NCBI GenBank assembly: GCA_944321945.1
Contig: CALUNE010000001.1
Location: forward strand, 62,001 to 126,000
Length of the DNA: 64,000 nucleotides
Reading direction: 5' to 3'
DNA from: an uncultured Alistipes sp.
GTDB taxonomy: Bacteria; Bacteroidota; Bacteroidia; Bacteroidales; Rikenellaceae
The notes beneath the pieces are model-generated. The model had not been told where the DNA came from. It saw nothing but the letters and a program-made list of their open reading frames with translations, and made no database searches. Below are positions 51,376 through 60,527 of the stretch, piece after piece (positions within the stretch are counted from its first letter, which is position 1; every line of letters starts with the position of its first letter). The translations under genes were made by a program, and so were the position numbers.

Positions 51376-54011
51376 AGAAGATACGAACCATTCTTTTCGT
51401 GGCGCTGCTGCTGACCGTGACCTCGGCCGGTGCGCGCATTCAGTACACGATCAACGAGGCGTGGCGTTTCGTGAAGGGGTCGCCCTACGATGCCTTCCAG
51501 CCCGCAGCCGACGATGCCGACTGGCAGATCGTCAATATCCCCCACACGTGGAACGACCGCGATGCGGACGACGACGTGCCGGGCTTCTACCGCGGACCGG
51601 CCTGGTATCGCAAACGGATCGTTCTGCCGGCTTCGGCGGCCCGGCAGCAGGTCTATCTCTGCTTCGAGGGGGCCAACCAGGAGGTGCGGCTCTACGTCAA
51701 CGGACACTATGCCGGCGAACACAAGGGCGGCTATACGCGTTTCGTCTTCGACATCACGAAATATGTGGTCCCGGGCGGCGAGAATCTGCTGGCCGTCGAG
51801 GTGACCAATGCCCACAATCCCGACATTCCGCCCCTGTCGGCCGACTTCACCTTCTTCGGCGGAATCTACCGCGACGTGAGCCTGCTGATGACCGACAAGG
51901 TGCATGTCGCACCGACGGACTTCGCCTCGTCGGGCGTCTACCTCACCACGCCGGAGGTTTCGGCCGGGCGGGCCGTGGTGCGGATCCGCACGCTGGTGGC
52001 CAACGACGGCGCAGAGGCGGCCCGCATCCGGATCGAGCATCGGATTCTGGATCCCGACGGACGCGAGGTCGTTCGCGTGGAGGATGCGGCGGAGGTGGCG
52101 CCCGGCGCATGCTCCGAACAGATCCGCGACGGCGTGGCGATCGATCGCCCGCAACTGTGGGACGTGGACGACCCGAATCTCTACCGCGTTGTGACGCGGA
52201 TTCTTGCCGCCGACGGCAGTCTGCTCGACGAAGTCTCCAATCCGCTGGGCCTGCGCTGGTTCTCGTTCGATCCCGACCGGGGCTTCCAGCTCAACGGACG
52301 TCCGTGCAAGCTGGTCGGCACGTGCCGCCATCAGGACTACCTGGGCCGCGGCTGGGCGCTGACCGACGAGATGCACGAACGCGACGTGCGGCTCATCAAG
52401 CAGATGGGCGGCAATTTCCTGCGCGTGTCGCACTATCCGCAGGATCCCGTGGTGCTGGAGATGTGCGACCGGCTGGGCATCGTCACCTCGGTGGAGATCC
52501 CGGTGGTGAATGCCGTGACGGAGGACGAGGCGTTCCTCGAGAATTCGGTGCACATGGTGCGGGAGATGGTGCGTCAGAGCTTCAACCACCCGTCGGTGAT
52601 GATCTGGGCCTACATGAACGAGGTGCTGCTGCGTCCGCCCTACGACGATGCGGTCCGCACGAAGAGCTATTATGCGGCCGTCGAACGCGTCGCCCGGACG
52701 CTGGACGAGACCGTGCGCCGGGAGGATCCCGCCCGCTATACGATGATCGCCTTCCACAACGCGCCGGAACGCTATGCCGAAGCCGGTCTGACTCGGATCC
52801 CGATGATCCAGGGCTGGAACCTCTACCAGGGCTGGTATGAGAAGGACATCACGCGTTTCGAGCAGATCCTCGACCGTCTCCATGCCGAGTATCCCGACAA
52901 GGTGCTCTTCGTCACCGAATACGGGGCGGATGTCGATCCACGGGTCCATTCGTTCTCGCCCGAGCAGTTCGACTTTTCGCAGGAGTACGGTCTGGTCTAC
53001 CATCGCCACTATCTGGAGCAGATCCGCAAACGGCCCTTCGTGGCGGGATCGTCGCTGTGGAACCTCAATGCCTTCTACTCCGAATCGCGGGCCGACGTGG
53101 TGCCGCACGTCAACAACAAGGGTGTGACGGGCCTCGACCGCGAATGGAAGGATACCTATCTCTTCTACAAGACGGTGCTGCATGCCACGCCGCAGCTGAC
53201 GATCGGCAACCGCGAATGGAAGAACCGCGGCGGTGCCGACGACGGTTCGGGACGCTGCGTGCAGCCGGTGCCGGTCTTCACGAACCAGCCGTCGGTGACG
53301 CTCACGCTCAACGGCCGCAAACTCGCCACGAAGCGTCCCGAACAGGGCGTTGCGATGTTCGACGTTCCGTTTGTCGAGGGTGAGAACCGGCTGGTGGCAC
53401 GGGCCGGCTCGCTGACCGATGCCCTGACGGTCGATTTCCAACTGGCGCAGGCCTCGCCCCGGGCGTTCAGCGAACTGAACGTCATGCTGGGTTCGCCGCG
53501 CTACTTCGACGACCGCGAGGCGGGTGTGGCCTGGATCCCCGAGCAGCCCTATCGTCCGGGCAGCTGGGGGTATGTCGGCGGCGAAGTGCTGCGCCGTCCG
53601 GGTGCGGGGTGGCTCGGGGCCGCGTCGGACATCCTCGGTACGAAGAACAATCCGGTGTTCCAGACCCAGCGTGTCGGCATCGAGTCGTTCCGGGCCGATG
53701 TTCCCGACGGCACCTATTCGGTCTATCTCTGCTGGGCGGAGCTCGATGCCGACGAGCAGCGCGAGGCGCTGGCCTACAACCTCGGGGCCGACGGCGCGCA
53801 GACGGAGTATACGGGACGACGTTTCGACGTGTCGGTCAACGGCGTGAAGGTGCTCGAAAACTTCTCGATCGCCTCGGAGGCGGGCTTCTCGCGGGCCGTG
53901 GTCCGCAAGATCGACGTCGAGGTGCATGACGGCGAGGGGCTGCGGGTCGACTTCGGCCGCATCGAGGGTGAACCCGTGCTGAACGCCATCCGAATCTATC
54001 GCAAACGCTGA
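51372..54011 (+). CDS. Glycoside hydrolase family 2 with C-terminal malectin-like domain
   Basis: The 879-residue enzyme has a signal peptide, a GH2 sugar-binding domain (PHTWNDRDADDDVPGFYRGPAWYRK), an Ig-like domain, and a TIM barrel with acid/base Glu417 (WAYMNEVLL) and nucleophile Glu516 (VTEYGADVDPR). A further Ig-like domain precedes a malectin/CBM57-like beta-sandwich (residues ~690-878: YFDDREAGVAW, FRADVPDGTYSVYLCWAE, FDVSVNGVKVLENFSI, VLNAIRIYRK). Beta-galactosidase is the best guess, but beta-glucuronidase and others share the fold. It is translationally coupled to GH31. Confidence 0.88.
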   Translation: MKKIRTILFVALLLTVTSAGARIQYTINEAWRFVKGSPYDAFQPAADDADWQIVNIPHTWNDRDADDDVPGFYRGPAWYRKRIVLPASAARQQVYLCFEGANQEVRLYVNGHYAGEHKGGYTRFVFDITKYVVPGGENLLAVEVTNAHNPDIPPLSADFTFFGGIYRDVSLLMTDKVHVAPTDFASSGVYLTTPEVSAGRAVVRIRTLVANDGAEAARIRIEHRILDPDGREVVRVEDAAEVAPGACSEQIRDGVAIDRPQLWDVDDPNLYRVVTRILAADGSLLDEVSNPLGLRWFSFDPDRGFQLNGRPCKLVGTCRHQDYLGRGWALTDEMHERDVRLIKQMGGNFLRVSHYPQDPVVLEMCDRLGIVTSVEIPVVNAVTEDEAFLENSVHMVREMVRQSFNHPSVMIWAYMNEVLLRPPYDDAVRTKSYYAAVERVARTLDETVRREDPARYTMIAFHNAPERYAEAGLTRIPMIQGWNLYQGWYEKDITRFEQILDRLHAEYPDKVLFVTEYGADVDPRVHSFSPEQFDFSQEYGLVYHRHYLEQIRKRPFVAGSSLWNLNAFYSESRADVVPHVNNKGVTGLDREWKDTYLFYKTVLHATPQLTIGNREWKNRGGADDGSGRCVQPVPVFTNQPSVTLTLNGRKLATKRPEQGVAMFDVPFVEGENRLVARAGSLTDALTVDFQLAQASPRAFSELNVMLGSPRYFDDREAGVAWIPEQPYRPGSWGYVGGEVLRRPGAGWLGAASDILGTKNNPVFQTQRVGIESFRADVPDGTYSVYLCWAELDADEQREALAYNLGADGAQTEYTGRRFDVSVNGVKVLENFSIASEAGFSRAVVRKIDVEVHDGEGLRVDFGRIEGEPVLNAIRIYRKR

Positions 54012-54016
54012 TTCCC

Positions 54017-54931
54017 ATGTTGCGCATGCTTGTTCTTGTGCCGGCCCTGATGGCGTGTCTCATGGCCGGAGCCCGTCCCGATACGGTCTACGTGGCCCAC
54101 GGAGCGGACCGTACGCCGCGCATCGTGCGGGCGGCGGGTGATGCGACGGAGGTGATCGAGTCCCGTCCCATGACGGGCGATACGCTGACGTGCGGCGAGT
54201 TGTGCTTCGTGCGGCTGCCGCGGCTGCGGCTGGTCCTCTGCATCGGACAGTCGAACATGGCCGGCCGTGGCCCGATGGATGCCGCTGCGGCCGATACGCT
54301 GCAGGGGGTCTATCTGTTCAACGACCGGGGCGCGTTCGAACGCGCCGTCGACCCGATGAACCGCTATTCGAACATCCGCAAGGAGCTGTCGATGCAACAG
54401 GTCGGACCCGTGGGCGGCTTCGCCGCGCGTTACCACGAGGCGACGGGCGAGGCGATCGGCGTCGTGGTGAACGCCCGCGGCGGTTCGTCGATCGAGGAGT
54501 GGCTGCCCGGTTCCGCGACGGACTACGCCGCCCGGGCGCTCGAACGCCTGCGCGAGGCGCAGCCCTGGGGCGATGTGGTGGCCGTGCTGTGGCATCAGGG
54601 AGAGGCCAATTCGGCGCATCCCGAGCGTTATGAGGCGCAGTTGAGGCGATTGATCGACCTCGTGCGCGAGGCGTGCGGCAATGCGTCGCTGCCGGTGGTC
54701 TTCGGCGAGATCTCCCGCTGGAACTGGACGGGGCGTCCCGAAGGCACCGAGCCGTTCAATGCCATGCTCCGTGCGCTGCGCATCCCCCATACGGCCTGCG
54801 TGTCGTCCGTGGGGCTCGAACCGATGAAGGACGAGAGCGATCCCCACTTCTCGGCCGCCAGTCAGCGCGAACTGGGGCGTCGTTATGCCGAGGCCCTGCT
54901 CCGGCTCGAGAACCCTGAATCCGAAAACTGA
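54017..54931 (+). CDS. CE6/SASA-family carbohydrate acetylesterase
   Basis: The 304-residue secreted SGNH-like esterase has CIGQSNMAGRG with nucleophile Ser79, GGSSIEEWLP, LWHQGEANS and the C-terminal D275-P-H277 (SDPHFSAASQ) pair. The family (carbohydrate esterase 6, sialate O-acetylesterase-like) removes acetyl groups from xylan or sialic acids. In PUL2 it suggests an O-acetylated target. It lies 5 bp after the GH2 and 20 bp before the next gene. Confidence 0.85.
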   Translation: MLRMLVLVPALMACLMAGARPDTVYVAHGADRTPRIVRAAGDATEVIESRPMTGDTLTCGELCFVRLPRLRLVLCIGQSNMAGRGPMDAAAADTLQGVYLFNDRGAFERAVDPMNRYSNIRKELSMQQVGPVGGFAARYHEATGEAIGVVVNARGGSSIEEWLPGSATDYAARALERLREAQPWGDVVAVLWHQGEANSAHPERYEAQLRRLIDLVREACGNASLPVVFGEISRWNWTGRPEGTEPFNAMLRALRIPHTACVSSVGLEPMKDESDPHFSAASQRELGRRYAEALLRLENPESEN

Positions 54932-54951
54932 ATCCCTGAAACGGTTGAAAC

Positions 54952-56499
54952 ATGACTTTTGAAATCTTTCGAAAATATGGGGCGATGCTCCTGTGCGGCA
55001 TCCTGCTGGGTGCTGCGGGCTGTACGGAGGATACGACCGGCCGCGAAGCGGCGCCGGACGGCTCCGGAGGCGGCGGCGATGACCAACCCGAATACGACTA
55101 TGTGACGGTCGAGTACCGCAAGTGGCAGAACGGCAGTTTCAATGCCTGGTCGACGGACGGCTCCTCCGAGACGCGCACCGTGGCCGGCATGAACCGCTTT
55201 ACGCCGGTCGACGGATATGCCGGAACGGCCTGGGGCGGACGCCTCGACCACGGTACGCCGACCTCGGTGACGGGTACCGAGGGCTTCTTCCGTATCGCGA
55301 AGATCGACGGCCGCTGGTATTTCCTCGACCCCGACGGCGGTGCGGTGATCCTTCACGGCACGCAGCACGTGCGTCCGGGCAGCTCCGACGAACACGCCGC
55401 CTCGTTTGCGAGCCGTTACGGGAGCAACGACCGCTGGAGCCGCGAGACGGGCGAACTGCTCGCCTCGAACGGTTTCAACTACATCTCCTACGGTTCGAAC
55501 CGTATCGAACGCTTCCCGGACGACATGCGCGACAACCTGCTCGAACCCGGCAGGCAGCGGATGGCCTATGCCGAGAATCTCTACCTGCTGCGGACCTTCA
55601 TGTGGGACATGACCGCCAACCTGGGCTACGCCTTCGAGGACGGAACCTACAACCGGCTGGTGCTGGCCTTCGAACCGACGTTTGCCGACTATGTCGAGAA
55701 TCTGGCCCGCGAAAAGTGCGCCGCCTTCGTCGGGGACAATCGTTTCGTCGGCTACTACCTCGACAACGAACTTCCGTTCGTGGCCTATCAGAATGCCGAC
55801 GACGTGCGAGGCGTCGAGCTGAAGCATTTCCTCGCGCTGCCCGACCGCTACCGGGGAGCCCGCGAGTTTGCCGAGGCCTTCATGGAGCAGGAGGGGATCG
55901 CCTCGACCGGGGCCATTACGGAGGCCGACCGCGAGAAGTTCCGTGCGGCGGTGGCCGACCACTATTACCGAGTGACGAGCGAGGCGGTCCGCAAGGCCGA
56001 TCCGCAGCATCTGATCCTCGGTTCGCGCCTCCACGACTGGAGCAAGTACACGCAGGGCATCGTCCAGGCCTGTGCCCGCTACTGCGACGTGGTGTCGGTC
56101 AACTACTACGCACGCTGGCAGCCCGAAGATGACTTCCTGGCGAACCTCGTGACGTGGAGCGCCGACAAGCCCTTCATCGTGACGGAGTTCTACGTCAAGG
56201 GGGCCGACGCCTCCTACCAGGGCCGTCCCTATGCCAATACCGAAGGGGGCGGCTGGCTGGTCCGCACGCAGCGCGACCGGGGGCTTTTCTACCAGAACTT
56301 CTGCCTCCGGCTGCTCGAAAACCGGAACTGTGCCGGTTGGATGCACTTCGAGTACAACGACGGTTACGGCGGAACGTCGGATTCGAACAAGGGAGTCGTC
56401 TCGGTGGAGTATGAACCCTACAGCGATTTTCTGGAGCTGGCCGGCGAGTTGCACCGCAACATCTACCCGCTGATCGACTATTACGACGCCGCGCGCTGA
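54952..56499 (+). CDS. Clan GH-A lipoprotein glycosidase (agarase/GH50-like)
   Basis: The 515-residue lipoprotein (LLGAAGCTEDTTG) has a Gly/Asp-rich linker, then GFFRIAKIDGRWYFLDPDGGAVILHGTQHV, which resembles the opening of GH50-type agarase barrels. VGYYLDNELPF carries the likely acid/base Glu273 and FIVTEFYVKG the likely nucleophile Glu412; GWMHFEYND closes the active site. Family membership within clan GH-A is uncertain. It is the last gene of PUL2, before a hairpin. Confidence 0.6.
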   Translation: MTFEIFRKYGAMLLCGILLGAAGCTEDTTGREAAPDGSGGGGDDQPEYDYVTVEYRKWQNGSFNAWSTDGSSETRTVAGMNRFTPVDGYAGTAWGGRLDHGTPTSVTGTEGFFRIAKIDGRWYFLDPDGGAVILHGTQHVRPGSSDEHAASFASRYGSNDRWSRETGELLASNGFNYISYGSNRIERFPDDMRDNLLEPGRQRMAYAENLYLLRTFMWDMTANLGYAFEDGTYNRLVLAFEPTFADYVENLAREKCAAFVGDNRFVGYYLDNELPFVAYQNADDVRGVELKHFLALPDRYRGAREFAEAFMEQEGIASTGAITEADREKFRAAVADHYYRVTSEAVRKADPQHLILGSRLHDWSKYTQGIVQACARYCDVVSVNYYARWQPEDDFLANLVTWSADKPFIVTEFYVKGADASYQGRPYANTEGGGWLVRTQRDRGLFYQNFCLRLLENRNCAGWMHFEYNDGYGGTSDSNKGVVSVEYEPYSDFLELAGELHRNIYPLIDYYDAAR

Positions 56500-56521
56500 T
56501 GACGCCGCGAGGGCCTGACTG

Positions 56522-56549
56522 ACCGCCGTCCGGGATTCCGGACGGCGGT
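56522..56549 (+). terminator. Hairpin at the end of PUL2
   Basis: A perfect 12-bp stem (56522-56533 with 56538-56549) with loop GATT and only two T after it. The upstream operator copy begins within its 3' arm at 56548. Confidence 0.75.
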
Positions 56550-56570
56550 TAGCGTAAATGAGGCCATAAG
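56548..56570 (+). promoter_or_regulatory. Second XylR operator-like site (O2)
   Basis: This 23-bp sequence starts GTTAGCGTAA and ends GCCATAAG. By eye it agrees with 15 of 23 positions of the primary palindrome at 56626-56648, including both outer arms (TTA-CGTA and ATAAG), and lies 78 bp upstream of it. Confidence 0.5.
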
Positions 56571-56625
56571 CCGGAAAGTGCCGAATCGCCCTTCGGAGGG
56601 GTTTCGGAGCCCTCGCCCGAGCGGA

Positions 56626-56648
56626 CTTAACGTATAAAATACGATAAG
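56626..56648 (+). promoter_or_regulatory. Primary operator palindrome of the xylose operon (O1)
   Basis: The left arm CTTAACGTAT and right arm ATACGATAAG, spaced by AAA, form an inverted repeat with one mismatch per arm. It ends exactly where the -33 box of the regulator's promoter begins, a position suited to autoregulation by the Nudix-type XylR. Confidence 0.8.
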
Positions 56649-56680
56649 TTTGCAATCCTGCAGGGGAGTGGGTAACTTTA
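56649..56680 (+). promoter_or_regulatory. Promoter of the xylose operon
   Basis: TTTG at 56649-56652 and TAACTTTA at 56673-56680 are spaced by 20 bp, with one mismatch in the -7 box. The ATG follows 28 bp downstream. Confidence 0.75.
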
Positions 56681-56708
56681 CAAACGTAACCTGAAACTTC
56701 AACCATTC

Positions 56709-57455
56709 ATGACCATCCAGATGAACCAGTCGCTGTCGGTCGACTGTGCGGTCTTCGGATTCAACGGCAAGAGCCTCAAGGTGCTGCTGATCGAACGCCG
56801 CTACTACAAACCCGACACGCATCTCGATCCGCTGAAGCTGCCCGGAGCGATGATCCTCGAGAACGAGACGCTTCCCGAGGCGGCCTACCGGGTTCTGGAG
56901 GAGGCTACGGGACTCAAGAACGTCTACCTGAAACAGATGGAGATCTTTTCCGATCCCAAGCGCGTGAGTGGCGAGGAGTTGGAGTGGATCAACCGTTATC
57001 ACGGCATCCGCAGCGAGCGGGTGGTGACGGTGGGATACTACGCGCTGGTGAAGCTCGATGCCCGCACCGTGGCCTATACCACGGCCAAGGGGGCGCAGTG
57101 GGTCGATGTGGATTCGATCCAGCGGCTGGCCATGGACCACAAGCAGATCCTCACGACGGCCCTGTCGGTGCTGTGCCGCGAGATGCTGCAGTCGCCGGTG
57201 GCCTTCGAGCTGCTGCCGCGCAAGTTCACGATCCGGGCGCTGCAGAACCTCTACAGCGCGGTGCTGGGCATCGAGATCGACAACCGCAATTTCCGCAAGA
57301 AGATCCTGGCCTCGGGCTTCCTGACTCCGACCTCGGAGAAGGAGCAGGGCGTGGCCCACAAGCCGGCACAATACTACACTTTCAACCGCAACGCCTACAA
57401 GAAGGCCGTCAAGGAGAAGCTGAAACTGGGCTTTATCAACAACTGGAAATATTGA
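56709..57455 (+). CDS. xylR: NrtR-family Nudix transcriptional regulator, XylR
   Basis: The 248-residue protein has an N-terminal Nudix fold (SVDCAVFGFNGKSLKVLLIERRYY) and a C-terminal winged helix (FTIRALQNLYSAVLGIEIDNRNFRKKIL). The Nudix box reads YRVLEEATGL, with Val where catalytic Nudix enzymes have Glu (REL-EE-GL), so it is probably a ligand sensor, as in NrtR and AraR. The same order of Nudix regulator, xylulokinase, isomerase and symporter occurs in Bacteroides thetaiotaomicron xylose loci, which supports XylR. It likely binds the palindrome before its own promoter. xylB starts 40 bp downstream. Confidence 0.85.
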   Translation: MTIQMNQSLSVDCAVFGFNGKSLKVLLIERRYYKPDTHLDPLKLPGAMILENETLPEAAYRVLEEATGLKNVYLKQMEIFSDPKRVSGEELEWINRYHGIRSERVVTVGYYALVKLDARTVAYTTAKGAQWVDVDSIQRLAMDHKQILTTALSVLCREMLQSPVAFELLPRKFTIRALQNLYSAVLGIEIDNRNFRKKILASGFLTPTSEKEQGVAHKPAQYYTFNRNAYKKAVKEKLKLGFINNWKY

Positions 57456-57495
57456 GGCACACGCGCTGCGGAGAACAACGAAACAGGAGAAAATC

Positions 57496-58992
57496 ATGAA
57501 AAGTTTGGGAATCGATATCGGCTCGTCGTCGGTGAAGGTGTCGCTGCTGGACATCGCGACGGGCGAGTGTGTGGCTTCGGCCACGAATCCTGCGCAGGAG
57601 ATGCCCATCGAAGCGCTGCAGGCGGGATGGGCCGAACAGGAGCCCGAAATGTGGTGGCGCTACGTCTGCGAGGGAATCCGGCAGATCGGCGCCGGCCACC
57701 CGATGCGCGAGGTCGTCTCGGTGGGCATCACCTACCAGATGCACGGACTGGTCTGCCTCGACCGGGCGGGGCATCCGCTGCGCAAGGCGATCATCTGGTG
57801 CGATTCGCGGGCCGTGGATCTCGGCGCCGAAGCCCTGGAGGGGATCGGACGCGACCGCTGTCTGAGCCATACGCTCAACTCGCCGGGCAACTTCACGGCC
57901 TCGAAACTGGCCTGGGTCAAACGCCACGAACCGGAACTCTTCTCGCGGATCGACCGGTTCCTGCTGCCGGGCGACTACATCGCCTACCGACTCTCGGGGT
58001 GCCTCTCGACGAGCGTCAGCGGCCTTTCGGAGCAGATTCTCTGGGACTTCCGTGAGGAGCGGCGGGCGGATTTCGTGGCCGATTACTATGGCATTCCGCA
58101 CGGGATGATCCCCGAGGCGGGCCCCTCGATCGGCATTCAGGGCCGGACGAACGCCGCGACGGAGCGGCTGCTGGGCATTCCGGCCGGGACTCCGATCTCG
58201 TACCGGGCCGGCGACCAGCCGAACAACGCCTTCTCGCTCAACGTGCTGGAGGCGGGCGAGGTGGCTGCCACGGGCGGTACGAGCGGCGTGGTCTACGGGG
58301 TGACCGATACGCCGAAGGCCGATCCGCAGTCGCGTGTCAATACCTTCGTGCACGTCAACCACGCCCCCGGGAAGCCGCGTTACGGCATCCTGCTCTGCAT
58401 CAACGGCACGGGGATCATGAATGCGTGGATGCGCCGCCAGGTCGTGCAGCAGACGCTCGACTACGCCGCGATGAACCGTCTGGCGGCGACGGCCCCCGCG
58501 GGGTCGGACGGCGTCGTGGTGCTCCCCTTCGGCAACGGCGCCGAGCGCGTGCTGGGCAACCGCACGACGGGCGCCGCCATCCTGAACCTCGATCTGAACC
58601 GCCATACGACAGCCCACCTGCTGCGGGCCGCACAGGAGGGCATCGCCTGCTCGTTCCGCTACGGGATCGACATCATGCGCACGTTGGGGCTGCGTCCCGA
58701 CGTGATCCGCGCCGGAGCCGCGAACCTCTTCCTCTCGCCCCTCTTCCGGCAGACGCTGGCCACGCTCACCGGGGCGCGCATCGAACTCTTCAATACGGAC
58801 GGGGCGCTGGGTGCGGCGCGCGGTGCGGCACTCGGGGCCGGGTATTACCGCTCGCGTGAGGAGGCCTTCGCCTCGCTGCGGCGCGTGGAGACGGTCGAGC
58901 CCGCCGCGGCCGACCGCGAACAGCTGGAGGCGACCTACCGATCGTGGAAGAGCGCCGTCGAAATGAAACTCAACGAACAACACAACCGATAA
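57496..58992 (+). CDS. xylB: Xylulokinase (FGGY family)
   Basis: This kinase phosphorylates D-xylulose to xylulose 5-phosphate. The 498-residue protein has the phosphate-1 loop [23 protein letters not shown], a substrate region [15 protein letters not shown], the catalytic Asp240 in [11 protein letters not shown], and the adenosine loop [11 protein letters not shown]. The length is typical for the family. It lies between xylR and xylA (11 bp) in one operon. Confidence 0.95.
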   Translation: MKSLGIDIGSSSVKVSLLDIATGECVASATNPAQEMPIEALQAGWAEQEPEMWWRYVCEGIRQIGAGHPMREVVSVGITYQMHGLVCLDRAGHPLRKAIIWCDSRAVDLGAEALEGIGRDRCLSHTLNSPGNFTASKLAWVKRHEPELFSRIDRFLLPGDYIAYRLSGCLSTSVSGLSEQILWDFREERRADFVADYYGIPHGMIPEAGPSIGIQGRTNAATERLLGIPAGTPISYRAGDQPNNAFSLNVLEAGEVAATGGTSGVVYGVTDTPKADPQSRVNTFVHVNHAPGKPRYGILLCINGTGIMNAWMRRQVVQQTLDYAAMNRLAATAPAGSDGVVVLPFGNGAERVLGNRTTGAAILNLDLNRHTTAHLLRAAQEGIACSFRYGIDIMRTLGLRPDVIRAGAANLFLSPLFRQTLATLTGARIELFNTDGALGAARGAALGAGYYRSREEAFASLRRVETVEPAAADREQLEATYRSWKSAVEMKLNEQHNR

Positions 58993-59003
58993 AACGCAAA
59001 AAA

Positions 59004-60317
59004 ATGGCAACGAAAAGCTACTTCCCCACGGTGGGGAAAATTCCCTTCGAGGGCAAGGACTCGAAGAATCCGATGGCATTCCATTACTACGACCCGGAGC
59101 GCGTCGTGCGCGGCCGCAAGATGAAGGATTGGTTCCGCTTCTCGATGGCCTGGTGGCATACGCTCTGCGCCGAGGGCGGCGACCAGTTCGGGGGCGGTAC
59201 GAAGAAGTTCCCGTGGAACGAGGCGAAGGATCCCATCGAACGGGCCAAGGCCAAGATGGATGCCGGCTTCGAGTTCATGCAGAAGATGGGCATCGAGTAC
59301 TACTGCTTCCACGACGTGGATCTGGTCGACGAGGCCGCCACGGCCGAAGAGTATGAGCGGAACCTGCGGGAGATGGTCGCCTACGCCAAGCAGAAGCAGG
59401 CCGAGACGGGGATCCGTCTGCTCTGGGGTACGGCCAACGTCTTCGGCCACGCCCGCTACATGAACGGCGCCTCGACGAATCCCGATTTCGACGCCGCGGC
59501 GCGCTCGATGCTGCAGATCAAGAACGCCCTCGACGCGACGATCGAGCTGGGCGGCGACTGCTACGTCTTCTGGGGCGGACGCGAGGGTTACATGTCGCTG
59601 CTGAACACCGACATGAAACGCGAGAAGGAGCACATGGCCACGATGCTGCGCATGGCGCGCGACTATGCCCGTGCGAAGGGCTTCAAGGGGACGTTCCTCG
59701 TCGAGCCGAAGCCCATGGAGCCGATGAAGCACCAGTACGACGTCGACACCGAGACGGTGATCGGCTTCCTGCGCGCCCACGGCCTCGACAAGGACTTCAA
59801 GGTCAACATCGAGGTGAACCACGCCACGCTGGCCGGCCACACGTTCGAACACGAACTGCAGTGTGCCGTCGATGCCGGGATGCTCGGCTCGATCGACGCC
59901 AACCGCGGCGACTACCAGAACGGATGGGATACGGACCAGTTCCCGATCGACCTCTACGAACTGGTGCAGGCCATGCTGGTGATCCTGCGCGGCGGCGGCC
60001 TGCAGGGCGGCGGCACGAACTTCGACGCCAAGACGCGCCGCAATTCGACCGACCTGGAGGACATCTTCATCGCCCATATCTCGGGAATGGACACCATGGC
60101 GCGGGCGCTGCTGATTGCGGCCGACATCCTCGACCACTCGCCCTACGAGAAGATGCTCCGCGAGCGCTACGCTTCGTATGATTCGGGCGAAGGCAAGGCC
60201 TTCGAGGAGGGGCGCCTCACCCTGGAGCAGGTGGCCGACTACGCCCGTACGCATGAACCCGAGCAGCGCAGCGGCCATCAGGAGCTCTACGAGGCGCTGA
60301 TCAACATGTACATCTGA
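59004..60317 (+). CDS. xylA: Xylose isomerase
   Basis: This enzyme interconverts D-xylose and D-xylulose in the cytoplasm. The 437-residue class II isomerase has [10 protein letters not shown] (catalytic His), [16 protein letters not shown] (metal-binding Glu), [20 protein letters not shown] and [21 protein letters not shown] chose ATG 59004, which yields the standard [17 protein letters not shown] start; upstream in-frame codons run into xylB. It is co-transcribed with xylB and xylR. Confidence 0.97.
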   Translation: MATKSYFPTVGKIPFEGKDSKNPMAFHYYDPERVVRGRKMKDWFRFSMAWWHTLCAEGGDQFGGGTKKFPWNEAKDPIERAKAKMDAGFEFMQKMGIEYYCFHDVDLVDEAATAEEYERNLREMVAYAKQKQAETGIRLLWGTANVFGHARYMNGASTNPDFDAAARSMLQIKNALDATIELGGDCYVFWGGREGYMSLLNTDMKREKEHMATMLRMARDYARAKGFKGTFLVEPKPMEPMKHQYDVDTETVIGFLRAHGLDKDFKVNIEVNHATLAGHTFEHELQCAVDAGMLGSIDANRGDYQNGWDTDQFPIDLYELVQAMLVILRGGGLQGGGTNFDAKTRRNSTDLEDIFIAHISGMDTMARALLIAADILDHSPYEKMLRERYASYDSGEGKAFEEGRLTLEQVADYARTHEPEQRSGHQELYEALINMYI

Positions 60318-60325
60318 TGCCGTCG

Positions 60326-60345
60326 GGATCCGACGTGTCGGATCC
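60326..60345 (+). terminator. Short hairpin between xylA and the symporter
   Basis: An 8-bp stem (60326-60333 with 60338-60345), loop CGTG, with no T-run. The 210-bp gap shows no clear promoter, so this may attenuate or process a common transcript. Confidence 0.4.
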
Positions 60346-60527
60346 TGTTCGGAGCGGAATGCCCCCTTCGTCGGCGGCCAGTCGGCGGTCGGCGGAGGGT
60401 GCGCCGTATCCGGAGACGGGGTGTGCCGGAGCGGTTGATCTTCCGGCATGCGCCGGCTCCGCCAACGGGCAAAACGGAAAATCTGCTTCCCGCAGCGCCC
60501 TCCTGAAAACAACCTAAAACCTGAAAC

